A stretch of 64,000 nucleotides of DNA. Source: Thalassotalea algicola (GTDB lineage Bacteria; Pseudomonadota; Gammaproteobacteria; Enterobacterales; Alteromonadaceae). Every line of letters begins with the position of its first letter. Position 1 is the stretch's first letter. The stretch lies in the NCBI RefSeq assembly GCF_012932965.1, contig NZ_JABBXH010000006.1, positions 62,001 to 126,000 of the forward strand, in the 5' to 3' direction. The notes under the pieces were generated by a model. It made no database searches, was not told the DNA's origin, and saw only the letters and a list, made by a program, of their open reading frames with translations. Positions 39,075 through 47,699 of this stretch are shown one piece after another. Made by a program: the position numbers and the translations under genes.

Positions 39075-39608
39075 ATGAAAAAGTCAGTAATCGCATTTTG
39101 TACTTTATTATTCGCAGCAACTTCAGCTAACGCAGCAACAAGCAACGCTAACCTAATTGAAGTTGATACTTATAAAGCTGAATTTCAAACAGCACTTGAT
39201 CTATATAAGTCTCAAGATTTTGACAAAGCATTACCAGCTTTAGAAACAATTGCACAACGTGGAGAAAAGAAAGCGCAATATATTTTAGGCACTATGTATT
39301 TAAATGGCCAAGGTACTGCGCAAGACTTAATGAAGAGTTATGCATGGTTAAGCGTTGCGAACGAACAAAAGAGCAAGCACTGGAAACGTCCGCTAAATAT
39401 GCTTAATGAAAAACTACCAAAAGACTATTTAGCTGTAGCAGGTAGTGAAGCGGAAAAATATCAATCTTTATATGGCGCAAAAACTCAAAAATTAAAGTGT
39501 CGTAACACTAAAACCCTTGGTTCAAAAAAACCTACGCATTTATGTGTTAAATCAGAAGTTAAAGATGGCTACTACTATGTTGCTAATCAGGAACTTGCTT
39601 CGAATTAA
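39075..39608 (+). CDS. Secreted Sel1-repeat protein
   Basis: A 177-aa protein with a signal peptide (ends ANAAT near residue 22). A Sel1/TPR-like helical repeat follows: FDKALPALETIAQRGEKKAQ and YILGTMYLNGQGTAQDLMKS. The C-terminal part has two Cys (LKCRN and HLCVK) and no known motif. Such repeats mediate protein-protein contacts in the periplasm. Own promoter and terminator, so monocistronic. Confidence 0.78.
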   Translation: MKKSVIAFCTLLFAATSANAATSNANLIEVDTYKAEFQTALDLYKSQDFDKALPALETIAQRGEKKAQYILGTMYLNGQGTAQDLMKSYAWLSVANEQKSKHWKRPLNMLNEKLPKDYLAVAGSEAEKYQSLYGAKTQKLKCRNTKTLGSKKPTHLCVKSEVKDGYYYVANQELASN

Positions 39609-39645
39609 TTCATCTTTGATTTCTCTGGATCAATCATGAACTTTC

Positions 39646-39678
39646 GCCCCTGCACTCCCAACCGCAGGGGCTTTTTTA
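39646..39678 (+). terminator. Terminator of the Sel1 gene
   Basis: gcccctgc (39646-39653) pairs with gcaggggc (39664-39671), followed by six T. Confidence 0.88.
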
Positions 39679-39689
39679 TTTCTCGGGAA

Positions 39690-39722
39690 TAAAAAAAGGC
39701 TACCGCAATGTCGTCAGTAGCC
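39690..39722 (-). terminator. Terminator of the DksA-like/DUF465 unit
   Basis: On the minus strand ggctac (39722-39717) pairs with gtagcc (39704-39699) and is followed by seven T. It faces the Sel1 terminator, forming a convergent pair. Confidence 0.8.
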
Positions 39723-39763
39723 AACCTTTATAGAGGGAAAAGGAATCGGAGAGTTAAAAGATA

Positions 39764-40009
39764 CTAGCCCTCATGCTTTTTAAGCATGGCGAACAATGAG
39801 TCTTTTAAATGTAAACGTTGCTTCTTCTGCTGTTCTAAATATTCATCTGATGTATTTTCTACGCCTTGTTCAATGCGAATCACTTCGTGATCAAGCTCGT
39901 GATATTCTTTAAATAAACGCGCAAAATGGTTGTCATTCATTTTTAAGTGATGAATAGCTTCTTTGTATTCTGGAAATTCGTGATGTAAGTCGTGTTTTTC
40001 ATTTAACAT
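39764..40009 (-). CDS. DUF465/YdcH-family small helical protein
   Basis: This 81-aa protein is the two-helix DUF465 type: HHEFPEYKEAIHHLKMNDNH and FARLFKEYHELDHEVIRIEQ, then a second basic helix with EYLEQQKKQRLHLKDSLFA. Function is unknown in the family; it is small, abundant and cytoplasmic. It follows the DksA/TraR gene by 18 bp and shares its terminator. Confidence 0.85.
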   Translation of the reverse strand: MLNEKHDLHHEFPEYKEAIHHLKMNDNHFARLFKEYHELDHEVIRIEQGVENTSDEYLEQQKKQRLHLKDSLFAMLKKHEG

Positions 40010-40027
40010 AATATTCGGCCCCTGGAT

Positions 40028-40342
40028 TTAAGATGCACAATTAATACAATAATCGGTATAAGGTAAAGTTTTTAAGCGTGCCTGGTTTATATCGTCACCG
40101 CATGTAATACACTGACCATATTCATCGTCCTTAGCACGTTGAATAGCTCTATTTACCTGCTTTAACTCTTCTTTCGCTTCTAATCGAATAGCTTCAAGCA
40201 CTTGGTCGTTTTCACTTTCCGTAGTTTGTTCAGCAAAATCGGCACTTCGCCCTTTTTGGAAGTCTGCGGTGATAGCATCAATTCGTTTACTTAGCTCTTG
40301 CTGCTTATCTTTAAGTGTTTCTAAAATATCTTGAGAAACCAT
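40028..40342 (-). CDS. DksA/TraR-family zinc-finger protein
   Basis: A 104-aa protein with a coiled-coil N-terminal half and a four-Cys zinc finger, CITCGDDI and YCINCAS. It is shorter than DksA (151 aa) and lacks the acidic DxxDxA tip that I would expect in a true DksA, so it is more like the TraR/YbiI group. It may bind RNA polymerase through the secondary channel; unproven here. First gene of a two-gene unit. Confidence 0.82.
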   Translation of the reverse strand: MVSQDILETLKDKQQELSKRIDAITADFQKGRSADFAEQTTESENDQVLEAIRLEAKEELKQVNRAIQRAKDDEYGQCITCGDDINQARLKTLPYTDYCINCAS

Positions 40343-40441
40343 ACTTAACTCCTTAGTTGATGGTTTCAGTGTACGCCTCTCTTTATTGTGTGTTTTGATC
40401 TAGCTCAAATAAGAGCAGGGGAAGAAAAATTGCTCGTTCTG

Positions 40442-41302
40442 TTAGTTCAACTCAACGTTTTGTCGATCTTTAGTTAGGTGCCATATCACGAATAAGTTAA
40501 TGACATACCACAGATCTTTAATTAAAAAATGGCCACCCGTTGATAAAATGCTCGACTCATTTAAAGCAGCATCCCAGCTGAAGAGAAAACTCTGCGTTGT
40601 TACAAAAACAGCACCAGACATTAAAATAGCTGGCAGCATAAAACGATGATTGAACATGGCAATCACTAATAAAGCTACAGCGACTAAGTCATAAATGCCG
40701 ATAAGATTAGAAGTGGTTTGTACGTCCCATATGCTATACATCCAGGACATAAACGGTGAACTGACGACTAAATCTTCGATGCCCTTCGCTTCTAGCAAGG
40801 TAAACTTCATGCCACCAATCCACAGCAATACTATGATGACTGGCACAACACTTATCCATTTTTGCGTATTTGACGACAACTGAGGAGCTACCAAAACAAT
40901 TCCGATAGCTAACAGCGCCATATATTTAATGACTCCTTGGCCAGAGCCAATAGCCGGAAAACCACCGAGGGAATCAATCCACATTGCACTGCTAAACAAA
41001 GCCAATAATGGAATGACACTAACCACTATGATTACTGCTCCCAGCATTGACCTAAATTTCACATTATTGGTACTTAATAGCGACAAAACCGCAATGGCGA
41101 TAAATCCAAAAGCCGCTATAAAATTGAATACCGATTTAGATGCTAAATCAGTAATGCCGTAAAAATTAGTTGTTAGTTCAATGTGGCCGTGATGCCCCAT
41201 CAGCATGATGCTGATGCCAAGTAACGCGCTAGATAGCGCAAGCAATATCAAAGAAGTTAAATTGACCGGGTGTAGGGTGTGTTGAAACGGCATAGTAGTC
41301 AT
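40442..41302 (-). CDS. YkgB/RclC-like (DUF417) membrane protein
   Basis: This 286-aa protein has about seven membrane segments. Its C-terminal half matches DUF417: LLWIGGMKFTLLEAKGIEDL, SSPFMSWMYSIWDVQ, then TGGHFLIKDLWYVI. The N-terminal half adds extra helices not in E. coli YkgB (197 aa). RclC of E. coli is tied to reactive-chlorine resistance, but the rclR-like regulator is not present here. Function uncertain. Two ATG codons near the start (41302, 41293) are possible. Confidence 0.72.
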   Translation of the reverse strand: MTTMPFQHTLHPVNLTSLILLALSSALLGISIMLMGHHGHIELTTNFYGITDLASKSVFNFIAAFGFIAIAVLSLLSTNNVKFRSMLGAVIIVVSVIPLLALFSSAMWIDSLGGFPAIGSGQGVIKYMALLAIGIVLVAPQLSSNTQKWISVVPVIIVLLWIGGMKFTLLEAKGIEDLVVSSPFMSWMYSIWDVQTTSNLIGIYDLVAVALLVIAMFNHRFMLPAILMSGAVFVTTQSFLFSWDAALNESSILSTGGHFLIKDLWYVINLFVIWHLTKDRQNVELN

Positions 41303-41374
41303 CGTTTAATCAAAGTTGCACGAATAGACCTACGAAGTGCCCAAAAACTTCCTAACTTTAATGCACAGGCACCG

Positions 41375-42736
41375 TTAACTAATTTGATACTTCTCTAATC
41401 GATACAAAAACGCCTTATAAGACATCGACAAGTACTTTGCGGCTTTTGTTTTGTTTCCTTGCTGATTTTCTAACGCCTGCTCTAAGCAAAAGCGCTCAAA
41501 GTCATCCCAGTTATAGCCAATATCGGGAAAACTCACATTGGGCAACTTTTCATTATTCGCCTGAATTTTGCCTACCGAAGGTAAATGCGTAAGTTCTTCT
41601 TCATCATTTAACAAAACAAATCGTTCTATCCGATTTGATAATTCACGTACATTGCCTGGCCAGTGGTAATCAAATAATTTGCGATAAGCTTGCTCACTTA
41701 GCTTGATCAATTCACAACCATGTTGTTTAGCATGCGACTTCAAAAAGTGCTCAGAAAGTAAGGCAATATCTTCTTGCCTTTCCCGCAGAGGTGGCATATC
41801 AATAGGAACGACATTGAGCCGATAAAACAAATCTTCTCTAAAGTCGCCATTAGCAACCTGAGTTTGTAAATCACGATGGGTAGCCGCAATCACACGGACA
41901 TCCAGTTGAATATCGGTATGGCTACCTAGACGAGTGATAGTGCCTTCTTGTAAAAAACGCAATAAATGAGCTTGTAACGAAGGAGATAGCTCACCAATTT
42001 CATCAAGAAAAATGGTGCCGCCATTAGCCGCTTCAAATTTACCAATCTTAGTCTTATCGGCGCCAGTATAGGCGCCTTTTTCCGCGCCAAATAGTTCAGC
42101 TTCTGCCAATGATTCAGCTACGGCGCCACAATTAATCGCTACAAATTTCTGATTCGCTCGATTAGATTTTTCATGCAATGCTCTAGCAGCTAGTTCTTTG
42201 CCTGTACCACTCTCACCTAAGATTAATACGGTTGCGCTTGTTGCTGAAACTTTGTCGATTCGTTGATAGACCTTCTGCATACAAGGCGCCTTTCCAACTA
42301 ACCCAACCAACTGTTTTTGTTCAGATAGTTGTGCTTGAAGCTGACGATTTTGATTTCTTAATAGTTTTGCCTTATGTGCTTTCTCAACGGTCAACATCAA
42401 TGCTTGCCGCTGAAAAGGTTTAGGCAAATAGTCATCTGCTCCTCTTTGCAAGGCTTCTACGGCATGACTAATAGTGCCGTATGCAGTCGCTATAACAAAA
42501 CCTGTTTCAGGCAAATTTTTACGTACATAATTTAGTAAATCTAGACCCGTTAATGTGCCTAGCTTCCAGTCAGAAAATACGACATCGACAGGAGACTCTT
42601 TCAGTACCAATATGGCCTGTTCGACACAATCTGCGCTGTAGATTTGAAAATTGTTAGCAGCTAGCATCTCACAAACTAATTGACGTTGTTCATGATCATC
42701 TTCAACGACTAATACACTAATAGTTTCGTTACTCAT
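41375..42736 (-). CDS. Sigma-54-dependent NtrC-family response regulator (ZraR-like)
   Basis: A 453-aa activator: receiver (phosphoacceptor Asp56 in VVFSDWKLG, Lys in YLPKPFQ), AAA+ domain with Walker A GESGTGKELAARALH, the sigma-54 contact loop as GAYTGA instead of GAFTGA, Walker B GGTIFLDEIG, and a Fis-type HTH at the end (NKTKAAKYLSMSYKAFLYRL). It follows the kinase gene by 8 bp. The likely target is the divergent secreted-protein gene, which has a -24/-12 promoter and paired palindromes. Confidence 0.93.
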   Translation of the reverse strand: MSNETISVLVVEDDHEQRQLVCEMLAANNFQIYSADCVEQAILVLKESPVDVVFSDWKLGTLTGLDLLNYVRKNLPETGFVIATAYGTISHAVEALQRGADDYLPKPFQRQALMLTVEKAHKAKLLRNQNRQLQAQLSEQKQLVGLVGKAPCMQKVYQRIDKVSATSATVLILGESGTGKELAARALHEKSNRANQKFVAINCGAVAESLAEAELFGAEKGAYTGADKTKIGKFEAANGGTIFLDEIGELSPSLQAHLLRFLQEGTITRLGSHTDIQLDVRVIAATHRDLQTQVANGDFREDLFYRLNVVPIDMPPLRERQEDIALLSEHFLKSHAKQHGCELIKLSEQAYRKLFDYHWPGNVRELSNRIERFVLLNDEEELTHLPSVGKIQANNEKLPNVSFPDIGYNWDDFERFCLEQALENQQGNKTKAAKYLSMSYKAFLYRLEKYQIS

Positions 42737-42744
42737 ACGGCTTC

Positions 42745-44148
42745 CTAATGGCTGAATATGGCTGTTGCAATACAGCCATGATGATCAACACGGTTTTCTA
42801 ATGAAATATTACCCGCATAATGCAAGGTAGTAATGCGCTTGGCAATGTACAACCCCATACCAGCACCCTCTGGTTTAGAGCTTACATGGGGTTGGAATAA
42901 TCGCTGCGCTATAGCATCATCTAAGCCTTTCCCTTCATCTTTAACGGCAACGGCAATGCAATTACTTTGTTCCTTAGCGTTAATAATTACCGTGCCGTCT
43001 TCAGGGTTAGCTTCACAAGCATTAATTATTAGCGTATGTAAAATACTGCGAATCTCGGATTCTGCGCCAGTAATATGAAGGTTAATTGATACATCGATAT
43101 CAAATCGCTGTGGTTTAACTTGGGCCGATTTAAACTCCAATACAATATCCTGAATTACCGCAAGTACAGGCACATTCTGATCACGTTCAATTCCATTGGT
43201 AGTTAACGTTAATAACGATTTAATATTGTTATCAATGTGCGCTATTTTTGCTTGAATAGTATGTACTAATTCAACGCGCTGGCTTTCGGTTAAATGATTG
43301 TTGGCCAATCGTTCTATACTCAAACCAATGGTATGAATAGGGTTTCTTAACGTGTGTGCCAAACCTCTGCTAACTTCTCCTAGTTCAGCGAGATGAGCCG
43401 TTTCTTTGTAGTGTTGCTCTACCTGTTTCAACTCCCCTAACGTGCTTAGCATGGCGTTAAATTGCACCATGGTTTGCTTAATTTCATTCACACCTTGGGG
43501 CTTTATTCGATAGCTATAGTCTTGGTTAGCCAGTGCTTCAAAGCCCTTTTTCAAAGCGCTTAATGGTTTATTAAATTGTGCACTTAACCAATACGCAAAA
43601 ATGAGCGCTAAAAGTGCACAAACAAGGATCATCAACTGAATAGAATGAATCAACGACTGACTAGTTTCGCTGGTAGTAACGCTATGTTCGAATGAAAAAC
43701 CATGACTATCTGGATGTTTTTGCACAAACGTTGTCGCCCCGTTTGATTCGCCTTGCTCTAGTGATTCAAACAATTTTGCTAGTCTTTTTTTCACTAGAAC
43801 TTTATCTGCATGCTTTAAACTACTCTCCTCATCAATCTCTATTTTTTCTTTGAATACGTGAACATTCGTTTCGAAAGGCTCATTATCATCAGGTACAATC
43901 ACCATTTTCGTTTGCTTATTACCTGCAGGTAAATGAATAACGCGTGCCTGTTCTCCGCTTAATTCCTCAACATGAATTTCCACATCATTAAAGGCAAATT
44001 CAACCACCCGCTCACTTAATAACTTGGCTTGCTCATTAACTTCTTGCGCAAGATTTCTATCTATCCAATACACTAAAAATAGCTGTACTAAGGTCAGCAA
44101 TAAAATTAACGCGCCAATTAAGCTAAACAAATAATGACGTAATGACAT
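42745..44148 (-). CDS. Sensor histidine kinase (ZraS-like partner)
   Basis: From the ATG at 44146-44148 (MSLRHYLFS, GAGAG upstream) it is 467 aa; a start nine codons earlier is possible. Two membrane segments (about 8-28 and 185-205) flank a periplasmic sensor of roughly 150 residues without a recognised fold. HAMP follows, then HisKA with His265 in GLAHTLRNP and HATPase (INACEANPEDG, DEGKGL, GAGMGLYIAKRI). Kinase-regulator order and divergent exported target mirror zraS-zraR/zraP. Confidence 0.9.
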   Translation of the reverse strand: MSLRHYLFSLIGALILLLTLVQLFLVYWIDRNLAQEVNEQAKLLSERVVEFAFNDVEIHVEELSGEQARVIHLPAGNKQTKMVIVPDDNEPFETNVHVFKEKIEIDEESSLKHADKVLVKKRLAKLFESLEQGESNGATTFVQKHPDSHGFSFEHSVTTSETSQSLIHSIQLMILVCALLALIFAYWLSAQFNKPLSALKKGFEALANQDYSYRIKPQGVNEIKQTMVQFNAMLSTLGELKQVEQHYKETAHLAELGEVSRGLAHTLRNPIHTIGLSIERLANNHLTESQRVELVHTIQAKIAHIDNNIKSLLTLTTNGIERDQNVPVLAVIQDIVLEFKSAQVKPQRFDIDVSINLHITGAESEIRSILHTLIINACEANPEDGTVIINAKEQSNCIAVAVKDEGKGLDDAIAQRLFQPHVSSKPEGAGMGLYIAKRITTLHYAGNISLENRVDHHGCIATAIFSH

Positions 44149-44280
44149 GTGCACTCTCTCTATCGTTCTTGTCATTACTTTAGCAAGGATAAGGCCATGA
44201 CACTATCTAGTGTAACCATTTGAATTAATGATTCTTTTTAACTACCAATTTTCTTGTCGAATGAATTGATTCTTTTTTCT

Positions 44281-44314
44281 CCCGATATCAGTAAGTAAAA
44301 ATCCTGATATCAGG
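44281..44314 (+). promoter_or_regulatory. Paired palindromic upstream activator sites
   Basis: cctgatatcagg at 44303-44314 is a perfect 12-bp palindrome. cccgatatcagt at 44281-44292 is a close copy. Their centres are 22 bp apart, about two helical turns, and they lie 70-100 bp upstream of the -24 box, where NtrC-type activators bind. They probably are the binding sites of the adjacent sigma-54 regulator. Confidence 0.7.
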
Positions 44315-44380
44315 AAGTACACCTCCCCCTTTTAACAACATATATTCATAAAGTCATGTAATACATAACTTTATTTACTC

Positions 44381-44396
44381 TGGCACAGTTGTCGCA
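44381..44396 (+). promoter_or_regulatory. Sigma-54 (-24/-12) promoter
   Basis: TGGCAC (44381-44386), five bases and TCGCA (44392-44396) keep the invariant GG and GC exactly 10 bases apart; only one position of TTGCA differs. Transcription would begin near 44405, giving a leader of about 34 nt for the secreted protein. Confidence 0.8.
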
Positions 44397-44438
44397 ATGT
44401 CACTAGGACTTTAGAAAAAATCCAAAAAGGACGAACAA

Positions 44439-45035
44439 ATGAGTACATTCAAGAAATTAGCATTAGCAACAGCTTTGACCTCAATCACAGCATTGTCAGT
44501 ACCAGCGGTATCAGCACCATTTAGTGATTCAGACACAAAAGTTCACACCTTCAAAATAGAAGTAGATGCCGACACTGATACTGGCGCACATATCGTAGTT
44601 GATGCTGAAAATGACCATAAAGTGGTTGAGCTATCTAAAGAAGCACTGTCAGATCCCGATCAAATTGATGCCGCACTTGCGGACTTACCTGAAGATGTTC
44701 GAGTAAAAGTAAAAACGGCATTAAATGGTATTCATATGGACGGTCAATCATTTGCTTTTAAAGTTGATGGCGGAAACGCAATGAACTGGTTTAGCAAAGA
44801 AGGCGATAAACATGTCGTGATGATAGATATTGATGAAGATCATAGTGCTGATGACGGCCGTGACACAAAAATCATCAAAAAATTTATCCACGGCAATAGC
44901 GATAAGCACGCAGTAATTGAATTAAAGCATGGTGGAGCAATACCAGCGGATAGCCTTATACAGCTAATAAAAAGCGGAGAATTTAGTCAGGACGATTTAA
45001 ACAAATTGCAACAAGCATTAGACGCTAAGCGATAG
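44439..45035 (+). CDS. Secreted acidic protein under sigma-54 control, unknown family
   Basis: A 198-aa protein with a signal peptide cleaved near VSAPFSD (about residue 26). The mature part is rich in Asp and contains nine His, with acidic stretches such as VDADTDTG and DIDEDHSADDGRD, then a helical C-terminus (DSLIQLIKSGEFSQDDLNK). I recognise no family. It is the apparent output of the divergent two-component system, occupying the position of zraP (a periplasmic zinc-binding chaperone) without visible similarity. Metal binding is possible from composition only. Confidence 0.75.
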   Translation: MSTFKKLALATALTSITALSVPAVSAPFSDSDTKVHTFKIEVDADTDTGAHIVVDAENDHKVVELSKEALSDPDQIDAALADLPEDVRVKVKTALNGIHMDGQSFAFKVDGGNAMNWFSKEGDKHVVMIDIDEDHSADDGRDTKIIKKFIHGNSDKHAVIELKHGGAIPADSLIQLIKSGEFSQDDLNKLQQALDAKR

Positions 45036-45060
45036 CCCCTATATTTTATTGAAAAGTTAC

Positions 45061-45096
45061 CGAGCTAGCCGTGTGGAGGAATACACGGCTAGCTCG
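45061..45096 (+). terminator. Strong hairpin after the secreted-protein gene
   Basis: The 14-bp arms 45061-45074 and 45083-45096 pair perfectly around an 8-base loop (ggaggaat), 25 bp past the stop. No T run follows on either strand, so it may protect the 3' end or need another factor rather than be a standard terminator. Confidence 0.6.
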
Positions 45097-45134
45097 CATT
45101 CACTGGTTCAAAAAGCTGATAAGCGTTTCATCGG

Positions 45135-45162
45135 TATAATCCTAATCGTCATGTTTGACGAT
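45135..45162 (+). promoter_or_regulatory. -10 box with palindromic operator, upstream of the PKD lipoprotein
   Basis: A consensus TATAAT at 45135-45140 is followed at once by atcgtca-N4-tgacgat (45145-45162), a perfect 7-bp inverted repeat that would cover the start site. This is the layout of a repressor operator. The -35 is poor and the leader would be about 140 nt. The binding protein is unknown. Confidence 0.45.
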
Positions 45163-45289
45163 CACTGCAATCGTAACACCCCTTCAAAAAAGCACGCTAA
45201 GTAAGATTCAAAACCATTAATTGCAAAAACGTTTTAGACAATAGACAATGTGCCAAAAATAAAAACTTATAAAATAAAAAAGGATTTTT

Positions 45290-47644
45290 ATGGCTACTTT
45301 GCTTAAGCAAGTATGTTGTGCTGCCCTAGTATTTACGCTTTCTGCCTGTGGTGGCGGTGGCGGTTCATCAAAACCAGACCCTCAAGTAACTCCTCCCGCA
45401 AATAAAACGCCGACCATAGGGCTAAGTAATAGTATTATTGATACAGGCGCCACTATTGTACTAGCAGCTAATGCAAGCGATAGCGACGGCACTATCGCTT
45501 CGTATGAATGGCAACAAAAATCTGGCCCTGAAATCACCATCTCTGATCCTGCAGCCAGTACAATCACTTTTATTGCACCTGATGTAGAAGTAGAACAAAA
45601 AATCGTAATAACACTTACCGTGATAGATGATGATGGCGCAGGTATTTCAAAAGATATTGAATTAACAATAACACCAAAAATTTCAACCTTTACTATCTCC
45701 GGAAAAGTCGTAACAGAAACTACGTCGTTAAGTGCTGCTCCTGTTGATATTATTGTCGGTGAACACACTTTTTCTGGTCTTACAAACGAGCTTGGAGTCT
45801 ACTCAATTGAAGTGTCAGGCCTTAAAGCTGCTGATGAACAGACATTAGTCCGCATTGAAGCCAGGGGCGCATCAACTAACAGCATCATCAAAATGGTGTC
45901 GTATGTCGATATTGTTGGGAATTTGCGTGATGCTGCTACTGAAAATGGCCTTAACGTTACCCAGGAAAATTTTCCCCAACTAACGGTTTCAACTGCAAGC
46001 TCTGCAGCTGCACTGCTAATGGATAGGGCAAATGAAAACAGCCCAATAACAACGCTACAAACACTTGAAAATTCGGCTAATTCATTCTCTACCGACATCT
46101 ATATATCACATCTCGCTATCTATGAATCTATCCTTAATAACATCGGTAATGTCGATGCGTTACCTGACAGTGTCAAAGCACCATCATTTAACAATTTGTA
46201 TGACTTTCTATTGATGGAAAGTAACACCACGGCACTAATACAAGAACTAACGATTGATACAGGCGCTCGTGATGATCTAGCTGAAAACATTGCAAATAAC
46301 CCAGACAGCAATTTAAAAAACATTTCTTTATTCCAAGGCAATGACAATGTTATTTCCTTCTATACCCCTGAAGGATTCTTTCAATTAGCCAGTAACAATA
46401 CGGGTACGTTTGCCAATGCTAATGGCGAACAGTCAATCAGCTGGTCAAGAGGTGAAACGTCAATCAGCATCACTTTGTCTAACAGTATCGAACAGCCAAT
46501 AAAGCAAGTAGAAGCAGACTATTTAGGTTATGTGGATGCGATACCATCAATATACGGTTATAACTTGTCTTGGCTTTTTGATTCACCAAACAGAGATATT
46601 ATTATTATTGAACCAGTATTTTCATATACTAATCCAGACGATAATTCCCCCATATCCGTTATAGACAATACTACTAGCAACGTTAGCAATGGTTACCAAT
46701 TAACAACAGCGCTATCGGAATTATTCAGCAATGGCGAAGCGTTTTCTCTTAAGTTCACCCATCCAAATCAACCAACATTTGATTCTGGTTTAGGTGGAGT
46801 ATTAGCTGCTAACATTGCAACCTTCAACCTCTCTTTTTCCAATAACGTTCTTGCAAACATGACCTCATATGAGATCAGTGAAAACAATGAAATCGTGCCC
46901 GTAATCAATGAACTAACTTGGCATGTAACTGATGACATATTGACCATTGAAAATGAACAATGGCAGATCGAAATAGTAATATTTGATGACCTTTCAGATT
47001 TTGAAGCGTCGATTTTTGTAACTGCAACACTTCGTCAAAACAATGAAGATTTTCATGCCACCAGTTTTGGCCAAATATTTAAGCCAGATAGCCAAATAAA
47101 AACACTCACCACAGAAAATGTTGTCGGCTTTTATCAATATCAAGACGATAGTACCGAACTTAACCCGTTATACGCCTATTGGTATGAGCTGAGGGAAGAC
47201 GGTACGTTAAGTTATATTCAAAGTGGCTTTGATACTGCCGATGCCGATATCAGTTCCGATGACATATGGGAGTCTCCTGGCTTTTGGCGTATAGAAGATA
47301 ACGTAATAAAAATAAAACGTTACAGAGCGAATAGAAGAATACCTGGAGCAGACTTTAACTGTACACCAACTCAATGGACTACGACATTCGATGATAGCTG
47401 CCTTGTCTATATGGAACGCGACTGGCACTTACTTGCTGAACGTCAAAGCGGCTCACAAAACAAAAACTTAGTTGAACAACATATCGTTTATTACCAAGAC
47501 CCATATATTTCTGAAGAAGATATTTCGGCGTTAACGCAACAGCATGCCTATAACGTTATATCAACGATTTATTCTAACTTCATTAAGCGAGATACTCGCC
47601 CAGTAACACTACCAGCTGACTATGTATTGATTAAAGATCGATGA
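45290..47644 (+). CDS. Surface lipoprotein with PKD/REJ-type domain
   Basis: This 784-aa protein has a lipoprotein signal: VFTLSACGGGGGSS, with the lipobox LSAC and a Gly-rich linker typical of exported lipoproteins in Alteromonadales. A PKD-like domain (about 42-128) has DSDGTIASYEWQQKSGPEI and DDDGAGISKDIELTI. A carboxypeptidase-regulatory-like segment (about 132-200) follows. The remaining 580 residues are beta-rich and unknown, with a Cys pair near 685-698. Presumably anchored in the outer membrane; function unknown. Confidence 0.75.
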   Translation: MATLLKQVCCAALVFTLSACGGGGGSSKPDPQVTPPANKTPTIGLSNSIIDTGATIVLAANASDSDGTIASYEWQQKSGPEITISDPAASTITFIAPDVEVEQKIVITLTVIDDDGAGISKDIELTITPKISTFTISGKVVTETTSLSAAPVDIIVGEHTFSGLTNELGVYSIEVSGLKAADEQTLVRIEARGASTNSIIKMVSYVDIVGNLRDAATENGLNVTQENFPQLTVSTASSAAALLMDRANENSPITTLQTLENSANSFSTDIYISHLAIYESILNNIGNVDALPDSVKAPSFNNLYDFLLMESNTTALIQELTIDTGARDDLAENIANNPDSNLKNISLFQGNDNVISFYTPEGFFQLASNNTGTFANANGEQSISWSRGETSISITLSNSIEQPIKQVEADYLGYVDAIPSIYGYNLSWLFDSPNRDIIIIEPVFSYTNPDDNSPISVIDNTTSNVSNGYQLTTALSELFSNGEAFSLKFTHPNQPTFDSGLGGVLAANIATFNLSFSNNVLANMTSYEISENNEIVPVINELTWHVTDDILTIENEQWQIEIVIFDDLSDFEASIFVTATLRQNNEDFHATSFGQIFKPDSQIKTLTTENVVGFYQYQDDSTELNPLYAYWYELREDGTLSYIQSGFDTADADISSDDIWESPGFWRIEDNVIKIKRYRANRRIPGADFNCTPTQWTTTFDDSCLVYMERDWHLLAERQSGSQNKNLVEQHIVYYQDPYISEEDISALTQQHAYNVISTIYSNFIKRDTRPVTLPADYVLIKDR

Positions 47645-47675
47645 TAATTGTTTTTTAAGCCAATAGTCTCGACTA

Positions 47676-47699
47676 AAGCCTCATGTCATCGTGAGGCTT
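47676..47699. terminator. Hairpin between convergent genes
   Basis: aagcctca (47676-47683) pairs with tgaggctt (47692-47699) around an 8-base loop. It lies between the PKD lipoprotein and the minus-strand DUF885 gene, overlapping the latter's stop. T runs are short. Confidence 0.5.

Noticed and set aside
47664-47683. agtctcgactaaag as a further acetate-regulon operator
   Set aside because: It lacks the symmetric TAGAC-N4-GTCTA form and lies at the 3' ends of convergent genes.
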